A DNA stretch of 64,000 bases from JAMCRM01 sp035561075 (GCA_035561075.1 DATMYF010000135.1:1-64000), one strand, 5' to 3'. Counted from the stretch's first letter, positions 17,893 to 26,454 are shown. Program-made: numbers and translations. Notes: generated from the letters alone by a model not told the origin.

Positions 17893-18788
17893 AGAGTTTT
17901 CTGGAACGATTGAAGCAAGGTGAGGTTTTAATATCGGACGGCGCCATGGGGACGTTCCTGTTCGCCAAGGGACTGGGTGCGGGAGAGTGCCCCGAATCGT
18001 GGTGCGTGTCGCACCCCGAGGTCGTCAGAGGGATCGCGGCGGCGTACGTGGCGGCGGGTTCCGACATCGTGGAAACCAATTCGTTCGGCGGCAACGGTCT
18101 CAAACTCGCGCTGTGCGGACTGGGTGATAAGGTGCACGAGTTCAACCGTGCGGCCGCCGCCCTGGCGAAAGAGGCCATTGGGGACAAAGGTTACGTGGCC
18201 GCTTCGGTGGGGCCGACGGGCCACATTGCCGAGGAAGAGGGCGGAGATGTCACAACTGCGCAGCTATATGACGCTTTCGCAGCCCAGGTAACCGCGCTGG
18301 CCGAGGGTGGCTCGGACGCCATCTGTGTCGAGACCATGGCCTCCCTGCAGGAAGCGCTGGCGGCCGTTAAAGCGGCGCGCGAGAACAGCCCGTTGCCCGT
18401 CATTTGCACGTTCACGTTCGAAGCCGGCCTGAAGGGATTTCGCACCATGATGGGGGTCCGCCCCGACCGTGCGGCACGGGAGGCGGCTGCGGCCGGCGCG
18501 CATTTAGTGGGCGCGAACTGCGGAAACGGGATCGCGAACATGATCGAGATCACGCGGCAGATGCGTGCGGCCGAACCCGGAGTTCCCATTCTCATCCACG
18601 CGAACGCGGGTGCCCCGGTTGTTCAGGACGGCAAAACGACCTTCCAGGAGACCCCGGCGTACATGGCCTCCCGGGTCCGGGAACTCGTCGAAGCGGGCGC
18701 AAATATTATCGGAGGGTGTTGCGGCACCACCCCGGAGCATATTTCCGAAATCGCAAAAGTTGCCCGCTCTCTCGCAACCAGCGCTTAG
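17889..18788 (+). CDS. Stand-alone homocysteine S-methyltransferase domain protein (MetH N-terminal-like)
   Basis: 299 residues, just the homocysteine/zinc domain of MetH; no folate, cobalamin or activation domain follows. The opening LISDGAMGT and ETNSFGGN are typical of MetH. The three zinc ligands are present: C211 in GANCGNG and C277, C278 in GGCCGTTPEH. GTG start overlapping the RACo stop. Single-domain members use S-methylmethionine, SAM or a separate corrinoid protein as methyl donor. Being last in a CODH/ACS operon favours methyl transfer between the AcsC/AcsD corrinoid and homocysteine, but this is inference. It is unrelated in fold detail to the core MetE-like protein earlier in the operon. 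Confidence 0.85.
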   Translation: MKSFLERLKQGEVLISDGAMGTFLFAKGLGAGECPESWCVSHPEVVRGIAAAYVAAGSDIVETNSFGGNGLKLALCGLGDKVHEFNRAAAALAKEAIGDKGYVAASVGPTGHIAEEEGGDVTTAQLYDAFAAQVTALAEGGSDAICVETMASLQEALAAVKAARENSPLPVICTFTFEAGLKGFRTMMGVRPDRAAREAAAAGAHLVGANCGNGIANMIEITRQMRAAEPGVPILIHANAGAPVVQDGKTTFQETPAYMASRVRELVEAGANIIGGCCGTTPEHISEIAKVARSLATSA

Positions 18789-18796
18789 ATTAGCGA

Positions 18797-18827
18797 AGGG
18801 CCGTTGCACCAAACGCGCAGCGGCCCT
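18797..18827. terminator. Hairpin between convergent operon end and minus-strand gene
   Basis: AGGGCCG at 18797-18803 (extended by TTGC) pairs with GCAGCGGCCCT ending at 18827, an 11-bp stem with one G-T pair. It lies 9 bases after the operon's last stop and 14 bases before the stop of the minus-strand gene, so it may serve both. No clear T-run. Confidence 0.55.
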
Positions 18828-18841
18828 CGTGCAGCCAAGGC

Positions 18842-20377
18842 TCAGCGGGGATCGAGGTAGAGAAAGTAGGCGCTCGCATCCTTGGTGAACCAGCGGGAGT
18901 ACTTCTGGCCGTTGAGGGGCTCGACCGTAGCGATGAAGGTGCCTCTCGTCTCACCGAGGGCGGGGACGGAGAAAGCGCCATTGGCGAGCGGCACAGTCAC
19001 AGCGGCTCGCCGTGCGTTCAACGGGGTGATCGTAATGCTCCCTGTCTCGGCAGTGGTGACGATACCAAAAATTCCGCTGGTGCTTCCGGCGAGAATGTGG
19101 GATTGCAGGCTGATTTCCGCCCCGGCGACTGGAGCGCGGGTATTGACCGCGAAACGTCCCAAACCGGCCAATGCGGGTAGCGGCAAAGAGAACCAGCCGT
19201 TCACGTTAGTCTCAGCGAGGTTGCTGCCGGCGAGCAAACCCTGCGAACTGTAGAACTCCAGATTGACAGGTACACCGGCCTGCATGGACTCCGTGCCGCT
19301 CGCGTCTCGCTGAAAAACGTACATCGTCAAGTCGTCGTTTGTGAACGTGAACTGTTGGAGAAAATATCCGGTGGGAGGATTGGTATTGAGAACGCCCTGC
19401 CGGCGGTACCAGTCGAGGAAGCGTTGGCCCTCGACCTCACGTTGCAGGCCGGCGGCGATGTCGAGAAGCATCGGTTCGGAGGATGTGACTCCAGGGTCCG
19501 CCAGCGCCGCTGCGTAGAGCCGCGCATTGAAACCGGGCAGAAAGCGCGGGTTCTCAATCAGAACTTTTCCCCAAGCGTAGCCGGAAAGCTGATAGTGGAG
19601 CAGGAGGTTGATATGGCCCCAGTAGAAACTGCCCCCGCGCGACCCGAAGATGGGGCTGTTCAGCCCGTCATAAAAGACGTCGTGCACATAGCCGTGAGCC
19701 CTGTCCCAGTGATACAGGTCCGGCAGCCTGTTGAAGACTTCCACTTCGGCTGCGCGGGTCATACCTTCTTCATACGTATTCAGCCCAATGAGGTTCTCGT
19801 CGCGGAAGGCGTGTATCATCTCGTGGCAGACGACATCGGCTTGCAGACTACGCAGCACAAGTTCGTTAGTCGATGGACTGAACAGCCCGGCATACCCAAT
19901 AGTGGGGTCTTTGCGGATGTTCACGGCGAGGTCGAAAGCCGGAGGTCCATAGATCTCCTTCGCCAGGGGATACATGCTGCTCAGAAGGGATTGCAGGGTT
20001 GCGATCTCCTCGGCGGACCACGGGTACTCCGGTGAGATATACGTGAACGTCAGGGCGCCGGCAGCAGTCTGCACAGGCCGCTTCGTTTTGGCGTTGCGGC
20101 GGTCGGGAGCGACAGGCGCGCCTTCGTGGTCCACCAGAATGGCAATCATATCTACGCCCGTCGGCCCATATAGCGCAGGCGCGGCCGGCGGCGGAGCGGG
20201 CAGGCCGGCCTTCATGTGCCGGTAAAGCCGCGTCCTGAGGGCAGCGTCCGCGTGGTACACGTCCTCCGCCGACAGATCGGGTGGGATAGGTATGTACACT
20301 ACATTGCCTTCCCGCCGGGCTGCAGCGAGGAGGGCCAGAAAAAAGAAAAAGATACCTACGGCCCGAAATAAGATCAT
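18842..20377 (-). CDS. Secreted putative zinc metallopeptidase (HExxH)
   Basis: 511 residues from the ATG at 20377, which has an ideal AAAAGGAGG site; a longer frame to 20443 lacks one. A hydrophobic signal peptide covers about 1-20. The middle holds HEMIH at 185-189 followed about 15 residues later by a Glu-rich segment (TYEEGMTRAAEVE), the layout of a gluzincin-type zinc site. The C-terminal 150 residues look like two beta-sandwich domains without recognisable family. No specific peptidase family was recognised, so activity is inferred from the motif alone. It stands alone between a convergent operon and a receptor gene. Confidence 0.7.
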   Translation of the reverse strand: MILFRAVGIFFFFLALLAAARREGNVVYIPIPPDLSAEDVYHADAALRTRLYRHMKAGLPAPPPAAPALYGPTGVDMIAILVDHEGAPVAPDRRNAKTKRPVQTAAGALTFTYISPEYPWSAEEIATLQSLLSSMYPLAKEIYGPPAFDLAVNIRKDPTIGYAGLFSPSTNELVLRSLQADVVCHEMIHAFRDENLIGLNTYEEGMTRAAEVEVFNRLPDLYHWDRAHGYVHDVFYDGLNSPIFGSRGGSFYWGHINLLLHYQLSGYAWGKVLIENPRFLPGFNARLYAAALADPGVTSSEPMLLDIAAGLQREVEGQRFLDWYRRQGVLNTNPPTGYFLQQFTFTNDDLTMYVFQRDASGTESMQAGVPVNLEFYSSQGLLAGSNLAETNVNGWFSLPLPALAGLGRFAVNTRAPVAGAEISLQSHILAGSTSGIFGIVTTAETGSITITPLNARRAAVTVPLANGAFSVPALGETRGTFIATVEPLNGQKYSRWFTKDASAYFLYLDPR

Positions 20378-20487
20378 CAGGTTTTTACCTCCTTTTAGGG
20401 CAACCGGGAGGAGTTTAGCCCAAATCCCGCCGCACGTCGACAACGGCGGGTGGCCGGTTCGTGTGTTTACGCGCGTTGCCGCGGCCG

Positions 20488-20513
20488 AGGGCCGATCGGA
20501 AATGGTCGGCCCT
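20488..20513 (-). terminator. Hairpin after the minus-strand receptor gene
   Basis: AGGGCCGA at 20488-20495 and TCGGCCCT at 20506-20513 form a perfect 8-bp stem with a 10-base loop, 22 bases beyond the stop of the receptor gene. No strong T-run follows. Confidence 0.5.
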
Positions 20514-20534
20514 GCGCTTCATCGCTGCCCTGAA

Positions 20535-23500
20535 TCAGAAGAACAGTTTCATCACCCCAACCACCACGCGCGTTTCGTTTCCCATGTCGGCACGGAGAAA
20601 ACCGAATTTCGCGTTCTGTACGTTGGCGCCGTTGGAGTCCAGGTTGCCGAACCACGGGAAGTTGCCGATGTTGTGGGCATCGGCCCGGATCTGCCAGCGC
20701 ACGCGCTCGGTCAGGCGAATCTCCTTGTAAACCGATACGTCGGCGACGTTGAGCGGCTTCGTGCGGACGTCAGGGAACCGAGTCGGGTAGGTTTGGAGCA
20801 CGTAGGGGCTGCGCTGCGTCCGCGGGAAGATCGAGGTGTCGAACCAGGGGTCGTAAGAAATGTCGTACTGCGAGCGGCCGTTCTTCTGTGCCAGCGCGTC
20901 GCGTTGCGAATCGCTCAACCTGGCGCTCTGCGCCGCCAGCGGCGCGGCATTCGGGAAGGCGATCGGGAAGCCCGAATGAGACATCCAGACACCGCTTACC
21001 GTCCAGCCTCCAAGAAAGCCGTCGGCAACTTTGTTCATACCCGAAAAGAACTTCCGGCTTTTACCAAACGGCAGGTCATAGCTTCCAATGATGGACAACT
21101 GCTGCGGAACGTCGTATTGGATAAGGCGCTTTTCGAGAGGCGACGCGGTCAGATCCCGCCGGTTCGCGTCCTGCGTGTTGAGCAGTGTGACCTGCTCCAG
21201 GGTCTTGGCGATCGTATAAGCCACCGTCATGGTCAGACCGGCGGAGAAACGGCGGTTCAGTTTGAACTGCGCGGAGTCATACCGCTGGCGGCCGGCCGGA
21301 ACGTCCGTGATCGTCACCTGCCCGTACTGAGGATACGCAGAGAGCAGTTGCGCGCGCGTCACCGTAGCGCCGTTCAATGACGTGCCTGGCAGCATCGCCG
21401 CCATCGGGTTGGCGATTGAGGCTGTGAAGTAGGCCTGCCGCTGGTCCACCGGGATACTGTTCAGCACATCGATCGGGATGGAGTTCAGGTTCATAGAGAC
21501 CGGCAGCCGGCGGGTAATGTTGCCGACGTAGCTCGCCTCTCCTACCCATCCGCCGGGCAGAGCATACTGGAAGCCCGCCGAATACTGATGCGAGTAAGGT
21601 AGCGGCCGGTCGAGGTACTGTGCCGAGATGTTCTGGCCGAGGTTGGTCGACAGGCCCTGAGTATTTCCGATGGGCAGCAGCAACTGACCACCGCTAAACA
21701 GGCTGGCCGGATAGGGGTCACTGAGCGAAGCTGCTGGAGTCAGATTGCCGTCTGTTGAGGAGACCAGCGACGTGGTGCGGCTGTATCCATAGGTCTGGCC
21801 GTTGGCGGATTGCCCAAGGTAGCTCAGGCCGTAGCCGCCGCGGAACACCAGTTTGTCCGAGATCTGGTAGGCCACGCCGACCCGCGGCTGGAAATTGGCT
21901 TTCTTGGTCTCGAACGCGTAGCGATCTCCGGAGCCGGCATACAGAAGCCCGCCTGTCAGTCCAGTCTGGCACGCCGGGCAGTTCGCCGCCGCCGGCGATG
22001 CCTTCACATTGGCCGCTATGGGGCTCGCCTGGTCAAAAGCAAAGCCGCGGATCATGCGGTCGTAGCGTTCGTAGCGCGGCGATTCATAGTCCCAGCGAAG
22101 TCCCATGTTGATGGTCAGGCGATGGGTCAGCTTGAAGTCGTCCTGCACATAGGCCGCATAGTAGTGCGACCGGTAGGCCGGGAAGATGTTCTTATCCACC
22201 TGGCCGCCCGCCGGATAGCCCAGCAGGAAGGAGGCGAACTCGTTGCCCGAGGCGCTGTCGGCCCGCAGCGGATTGGCCTGCGTCCACGCCGGGGTGAATG
22301 AGTAGAGGCCGCTGGCGTAGCCCGTGCTGCGGTTATTGTCGTTGTAGCGGCGGAACTCGGTGCCCATCTTGAGGAAATGGCGGCCCCGGATCCAGCTTAC
22401 GTTGGGCTGCAGGCTCCAGGTGTCGTGAGCCTCGTCGCTGAAGCCGCTGGTGCCCAGTTCGGAGTAAGTTCCCATGTTGAACCGCGGGAACTGGAAGGCG
22501 TAGAACTGGCCGACCAACGTACCGGGAAAGCCCAGTTCTGTCGGGTTGAAGTCCTGCCCGAACGTATTGCCCGAGAGGCCCTCATACCGGGCCAGACCGG
22601 CGCGCAGGTTGAATACCACGGCCGGCGAGAGCGTATAGGTCCAATCCGCGCCCCAGTTGCGAAAGATGCGCATTGACGGATACTCGCCACTGGGCTCGGC
22701 CGGGTTGTTGCCCCACACCAGCTTCGCCCAGTTCGACCACGGGGTCTGGCCGTAGCGGCCCGAAACGCGGCTCTTGTCGCTGAAAATATAGTCGAATTTC
22801 CCAAGCCACGAATCGTAGGAGTTCGTGTCGGGCAGTCGTTTCACGTAATTGCCGATGTGCTGCGGACCATCGCCGGCAAGGTTTGCGGTCGGGTAATACG
22901 AGGCCACCTTGGCGGCAATCGGGTTGATCCTGCCGGCTGGAATGACATTATTCGGAAAGGGCGTGCGGACGTGGGTGGTGCCGTCCGCTGCGAGCGCCGT
23001 GCTCGTCGGATCGTAGATGGTTACCTGCTGGCCCTCCGCGTTCACCAGTTGCGAGAAATCGCCTTTGATCTGTTCGCTGGTGGGCAGGGTGCGGGTCTGG
23101 CCGCCCAGAAACCGCTCCCGCAGCGACTCGAGCGACAGCATGAAGAACGCCTTGTTCCGGCCGTCGAACAATTTCGGGATGTAGATCGGGCCATCCACTT
23201 CGAAGCCGAAGGTGTTGTTCTTGAACGGAACCTTTTCGGTTTCTCCTTCCTTGTTGGCGATCCAATCGTTGGTGCGCAACTTTTCGTTCTTAAGATATTC
23301 GAAAAGTTGCCCGTGGATCTGGTTGGTACCGCTCTTAACGGTGATCATCGTGACGCCGCCGCCCGTGCGACCGAACTGCGCGTCATACGAGTTCGACTGC
23401 ACTGTGAACTCCTGCGTGGCGTTCAGCGAGGGCACGAAGGCGATGCCGCGGTCGCTGCGGGTGTTCGCGATACCGTCGAGCACGGTCTCGTTTTCGCCGC

Positions 23501-24062
23501 GAACGCCGCCCCCCACCGAGACGCCGTTCACGTTCCCCGAGGCGTATAGCTCCATCGATCCCCAGTACGTGCTGGTCTTCACCACGCCCGGCTGGTTATA
23601 CATCAGGGCGAACAGGTTGCGGCCGCCCGACGGCACGTTCTCAATGGTCCGGTTTTCGAATGTGGACCTCTGTGTGGCGGTTTCAGTTTGCAATTCGGAA
23701 ACTTCGCCGGATACGGTCACACTGCTGGTGACCGCGCCCAGTTCGAGTCTTATGTCGATCGCGCGGCGGTCGCTGGCGAGCAGGGAAACCTCGGAATGGA
23801 CGTACTTATTGAATCCGGGCTTCTCGACGGTCACAACATACTGGCCGGGAAGCAGGAACTGAATCACGTATCGTCCGGCTTCGTTGGTCTCCGCTGTGTA
23901 AGGGACGTTGCGCTCTACGCTTGTGGCCACTACCCGGGCGCCTGCAATCGCTGCGCCGGCGGGATCGGTCACCTCTCCGGAAATCGTTGCCCTGAATTCC
24001 TGTCCGAAAACGGACAGAGCAAACAAAACGGGGATAACGAGCAACTGCGGCAAGCGGTTCAT
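20535..24062 (-). CDS. Oar-like TonB-dependent outer-membrane receptor
   Basis: 1175 residues. A signal peptide (about 1-20, ending VFGQ) is followed by a carboxypeptidase-regulatory-like domain (ATISGEVTDPAGAAIAGA), a plug with NVPSGGRNLFALM and GVRGENETVLDGI, and a long beta barrel ending in Phe-Phe. The start ATG has a GGAGT site seven bases upstream. It belongs to the same large family as the other receptors in the window but has low sequence identity to them, so these are separate paralogues. Ligand unknown. The LuxR-type regulator gene lies just upstream on the same strand. Confidence 0.9.
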   Translation of the reverse strand: MNRLPQLLVIPVLFALSVFGQEFRATISGEVTDPAGAAIAGARVVATSVERNVPYTAETNEAGRYVIQFLLPGQYVVTVEKPGFNKYVHSEVSLLASDRRAIDIRLELGAVTSSVTVSGEVSELQTETATQRSTFENRTIENVPSGGRNLFALMYNQPGVVKTSTYWGSMELYASGNVNGVSVGGGVRGENETVLDGIANTRSDRGIAFVPSLNATQEFTVQSNSYDAQFGRTGGGVTMITVKSGTNQIHGQLFEYLKNEKLRTNDWIANKEGETEKVPFKNNTFGFEVDGPIYIPKLFDGRNKAFFMLSLESLRERFLGGQTRTLPTSEQIKGDFSQLVNAEGQQVTIYDPTSTALAADGTTHVRTPFPNNVIPAGRINPIAAKVASYYPTANLAGDGPQHIGNYVKRLPDTNSYDSWLGKFDYIFSDKSRVSGRYGQTPWSNWAKLVWGNNPAEPSGEYPSMRIFRNWGADWTYTLSPAVVFNLRAGLARYEGLSGNTFGQDFNPTELGFPGTLVGQFYAFQFPRFNMGTYSELGTSGFSDEAHDTWSLQPNVSWIRGRHFLKMGTEFRRYNDNNRSTGYASGLYSFTPAWTQANPLRADSASGNEFASFLLGYPAGGQVDKNIFPAYRSHYYAAYVQDDFKLTHRLTINMGLRWDYESPRYERYDRMIRGFAFDQASPIAANVKASPAAANCPACQTGLTGGLLYAGSGDRYAFETKKANFQPRVGVAYQISDKLVFRGGYGLSYLGQSANGQTYGYSRTTSLVSSTDGNLTPAASLSDPYPASLFSGGQLLLPIGNTQGLSTNLGQNISAQYLDRPLPYSHQYSAGFQYALPGGWVGEASYVGNITRRLPVSMNLNSIPIDVLNSIPVDQRQAYFTASIANPMAAMLPGTSLNGATVTRAQLLSAYPQYGQVTITDVPAGRQRYDSAQFKLNRRFSAGLTMTVAYTIAKTLEQVTLLNTQDANRRDLTASPLEKRLIQYDVPQQLSIIGSYDLPFGKSRKFFSGMNKVADGFLGGWTVSGVWMSHSGFPIAFPNAAPLAAQSARLSDSQRDALAQKNGRSQYDISYDPWFDTSIFPRTQRSPYVLQTYPTRFPDVRTKPLNVADVSVYKEIRLTERVRWQIRADAHNIGNFPWFGNLDSNGANVQNAKFGFLRADMGNETRVVVGVMKLFF

Positions 24063-24126
24063 CTGGCTGACTCCTAAGATCCGAGTCTATAGCCGCCGAT
24101 CCCGGCAGCCGCAGTTCTACATAGAA

Positions 24127-24140
24127 TTAACCAGGGTTAA
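24127..24140. promoter_or_regulatory. Short inverted repeat TTAACC-N2-GGTTAA upstream of the receptor
   Basis: TTAACC at 24127-24132 and GGTTAA at 24135-24140 are separated by two bases, 65 bases upstream of the receptor start. A one-mismatch copy (TTAACC-TT-GGTCAA) lies at 25242-25255 before the PilZ gene. It may be a regulator site, but the motif is short. Confidence 0.25.
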
Positions 24141-24212
24141 CGATCCGGAAATGTAGAGGATAATCCGATTGGATTGGCCTGGCGGGGAGCTAAGGGCGCG
24201 GAACACAGGCAG

Positions 24213-24246
24213 CCGGGGCGAGGGGCTTCGTAAACCCTCGCCCCGG
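24213..24246 (-). terminator. Strong hairpin after the LuxR-type regulator gene
   Basis: CCGGGGCGAGGG at 24213-24224 and CCCTCGCCCCGG at 24235-24246 form a perfect 12-bp stem with a 10-base loop, 10 bases beyond the regulator stop on the minus strand. No T-run, but stem strength and position suggest transcription termination. Confidence 0.65.
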
Positions 24247-24256
24247 TGTGCCGGAA

Positions 24257-25006
24257 TTAGTTGGCGTGGCGGATGGGAGCCGCGCGCCGAAAGCCGTCGA
24301 AAGAAATGACCGGCGCGGCGGCTCTGCCGGAGGGGGCTTCTAAAACCAATGACCGTAGCCCCGGCATTCTCTCCCCGCGAGAGGAGCCTTCCGTGGCCGT
24401 GCTCTGCGCCGTCGTCAGGTTCTTCAGGCCGAACAGCGCCAGTTCAAAACGGTCCTTTACTCCTACCTTTTGAAACAGGCGCGAGAGGTAAACCTTCACG
24501 GTACCTTCCGAGATCAGCAGCGCGGTGGCAATCTCCTTGTTCTTCAAGCCCTGCGAGAGGAGGCTGACGAGTTGCCCTTCCCGCTGCGTAAGAGCCACCC
24601 GTCGCGCCGACAGAAAGCTGTCCGTGAGCGCCTTCTCGAACCACAACTCGCCTCCGTGGACTTTTTGGAGGCACTTGATCTGGAGCTCGGTGGGGAGCGT
24701 CTTCCGGAGTATGCCCCTGATTCCGAGGCCCATTGACTGGAAGGCCAGCTCGGTGGAGATCGTGTTCACCCAGAGCACGATCTTGCAGGACATTACGGCC
24801 CGCCTCAGGTCGTTCAGAACGCCGAAAGTGATTTCGGACGTGAGGTCGAGCAGGGCGATATCGGTCTGCTCGGCGGTGAGCCGCTCGGCAAGCGATTCCA
24901 CGCTCGAACAGATCGAAACCAAGTCAAAACCGTCGGCGCTTCGCAGCACCGATTGCAGGCCCGTGGCGAGGATGGGCTGGTCGCTATACAGTAAAACGCG
25001 AGGCAT
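24257..25006 (-). CDS. NarL/LuxR-type response regulator
   Basis: 249 residues. The N-terminal receiver domain (about 1-118) has the phospho-acceptor region LLDLTS but a weak acidic pocket at the start (YSDQPILATG). The C-terminal LuxR helix-turn-helix (about 138-200) reads LTQREGQLVSLLSQGLKNKEIATALLISEGTVKVYLSRLF. A 45-residue tail rich in Arg and Ser follows and is unusual for the family. No partner kinase is adjacent. It is transcribed toward the receptor gene but separated from it by a strong hairpin, so co-transcription is doubtful. Confidence 0.85.
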   Translation of the reverse strand: MPRVLLYSDQPILATGLQSVLRSADGFDLVSICSSVESLAERLTAEQTDIALLDLTSEITFGVLNDLRRAVMSCKIVLWVNTISTELAFQSMGLGIRGILRKTLPTELQIKCLQKVHGGELWFEKALTDSFLSARRVALTQREGQLVSLLSQGLKNKEIATALLISEGTVKVYLSRLFQKVGVKDRFELALFGLKNLTTAQSTATEGSSRGERMPGLRSLVLEAPSGRAAAPVISFDGFRRAAPIRHAN

Positions 25007-25333
25007 TCAGGTTTACCTTTCCAGCCGCGGAGCGGATCGGGATGCTTTGCGCCCGTCCGTCTCATTTGCTGCTTTATCCCGCGGCATTTTGGTTAAATCA
25101 TCAGAAATGTACCGCAATTTTCAGATAAAAGCAATCTTTTTTTCCAGTTTCAGCTTTGCTGCGGCTGGCGGCGGTCAAGGAAAGTTCTACCAGAACCCTT
25201 GTAAAATAAGCATTTAGGGATGAGCTGCGATCTGGATACTGTTAACCTTGGTCAATGAATTCGTGTAACCCATTTACGATATTGCAGGTTGGTGCTCCGA
25301 GCGCCTAAATTCGGGGATGTATTCGGACCGGAA
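25007..25333. other. Divergent intergenic region between LuxR regulator and PilZ gene
   Basis: AT-richer than its surroundings, with a run of seven T at about 25138-25144. It must hold divergent promoters for both genes. The only repeat I saw is the imperfect TTAACC-TT-GGTCAA at 25242-25255. No convincing coding sequence. Confidence 0.5.
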
Positions 25334-25720
25334 ATGAAACACATCAACCAGCGCCAAAGCCCTCGAATAGATATCAGGCTGCAGTGCCAAGTCACCTCGC
25401 AGGGGCTCGATGGGCCCGCGACCATGCTGACGGAGAACATCAGCAGAACCGGGATCCTGGTTGTCTGGGACGCTAGTCCCGGGAAAGGGGCGCCGGAAGT
25501 CGGGCAGTTGGTGACGGTCGAAATCGAGCTGCCGGCACATCACGGTTTTGGCCGTAAGTGCATTCATTGTCAAGCTGTTGTAGTGCGGGTTCGGCAGCCG
25601 GAAGAGGGATTTCCACGCGTCGCGCTGAATGTGAATTATATGAAATTCCGCGCATTTCGCGATGATATTTCGACGGCTCAGGGGTACACGCCGGCAGCCG
25701 TCGGAAGCTGGGTCAGCTAG
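25334..25720 (+). CDS. PilZ domain protein
   Basis: About 128 residues from the ATG at 25334. The PilZ cyclic-di-GMP signature is present: RQSPRIDIR (an R-x3-R motif) and, about 30 residues later, ENISRTGILV (the N/D-x-S-x2-G motif). The rest of the small beta barrel follows. An in-frame TTG at 25289 would add 15 residues of no recognisable similarity. It is located directly before the Tad pilus genes, so a role in cyclic-di-GMP control of pili or surface attachment is plausible but not proven. Confidence 0.8.
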   Translation: MKHINQRQSPRIDIRLQCQVTSQGLDGPATMLTENISRTGILVVWDASPGKGAPEVGQLVTVEIELPAHHGFGRKCIHCQAVVVRVRQPEEGFPRVALNVNYMKFRAFRDDISTAQGYTPAAVGSWVS

Positions 25721-26115
25721 GCGGAGAAGGGACTTAAGGACACTGGATATGCCGCGCGGACATGGAGAATTCAGAGGAAATCCGATACTGGAATTCACAC
25801 TGGCGTGTGGAGGCCGCGGCCTCCTGCCCATTCCGTCCAGCGATTCAGATCACGGCCGACGCTGCGACTCCGGCCGCAACCCGAACGAGGCTGGCACATC
25901 GGTACACGGCCGTGGTGCCGGCGGAACGATGGGATTTTCGCTCCGGTTTGGCAGACCTGCGATCTGGTCGCCCGGCCGTGGAGCGTCAAGTTTTCCGCTG
26001 CCGGATACGGCCGCGGATCAGAACGTGGCCGCGTGGCCATGGAAACTCTAACCTGTGGTCGCGCGATCACAGCAACCCAATACGAAAGCCAAACCCTAAC
26101 TCAGGAGCGAACAAA
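25721..26115. other. Non-coding region before the Flp pilin gene
   Basis: About 395 bases without a credible gene; open frames here on both strands lack family resemblance and ribosome binding sites. It probably contains the promoter and leader of the Tad locus, ending with the AGGAG site at 26103-26107 used by the pilin. No clear sigma-70 or sigma-54 promoter was identified. Confidence 0.5.
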
Positions 26116-26298
26116 ATGACGATCTTACGCAACCTTTGGATGGAAGAATCTGGTCAGGACCTTATTGAATACAGCCTTTTGCTGGCATTCGTATGTCTGG
26201 CTTCGGCAGCCATCCTGACGAGCACCGGCAGCAGCATCACCGGCATCTGGACCAAGACGCAGGGCAAGTTGGCGGCCGCGGACAGCGCCATCAACTAG
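26116..26298 (+). CDS. flp: Flp/Fap family type IVb prepilin
   Basis: 60 residues from the ATG at 26116, with an AGGAG site eight bases upstream. The short basic/acidic leader ends at G13, followed by QDLIEYSLLLAF: the Glu-Tyr pair and following hydrophobic helix are the Flp prepilin signature, with cleavage after the glycine. It is the structural subunit of the Tad pilus encoded downstream. No TadV/CpaA-type prepilin peptidase is in this locus; a PilD-type peptidase lies at 51393-52205. Confidence 0.92.
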   Translation: MTILRNLWMEESGQDLIEYSLLLAFVCLASAAILTSTGSSITGIWTKTQGKLAAADSAIN

Positions 26299-26310
26299 CT
26301 CTCACCGGAA

Positions 26311-26341
26311 CAGGGGCATGCCGGAAAAGGGCAGGCCCCTG
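26311..26341 (+). terminator. Hairpin between flp and cpaB, possible partial terminator
   Basis: CAGGGGC at 26311-26317 pairs with GCCCCTG at 26335-26341, with a 17-base loop that can pair further. It lies 13 bases after the flp stop. Such a hairpin could let pilin be made in excess over the assembly proteins. A G-rich stretch (26373-26386) follows. Confidence 0.45.
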
Positions 26342-26454
26342 GCCCGCTCACCCGAGCATAGAAATTCGGAACGGGGTGGGTGGGGGTATCAATAACACGG
26401 CCCGGTGGCCCGGGGGGCCCGGCTGGTTGAGGTTCGGGTTTTTGGAGAACAGGG

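Noticed and set aside
25880..25910. Sequence TGGCAC followed by a weak GC-type element, looking like a sigma-54 promoter before flp
   Set aside because: The -12 element and spacing do not match the consensus, so I did not list it as a promoter.
26373..26422. Possible G-quadruplex upstream of cpaB
   Set aside because: Only three close G-runs plus a distant one, in GC-rich DNA; too weak to list as a feature of its own.
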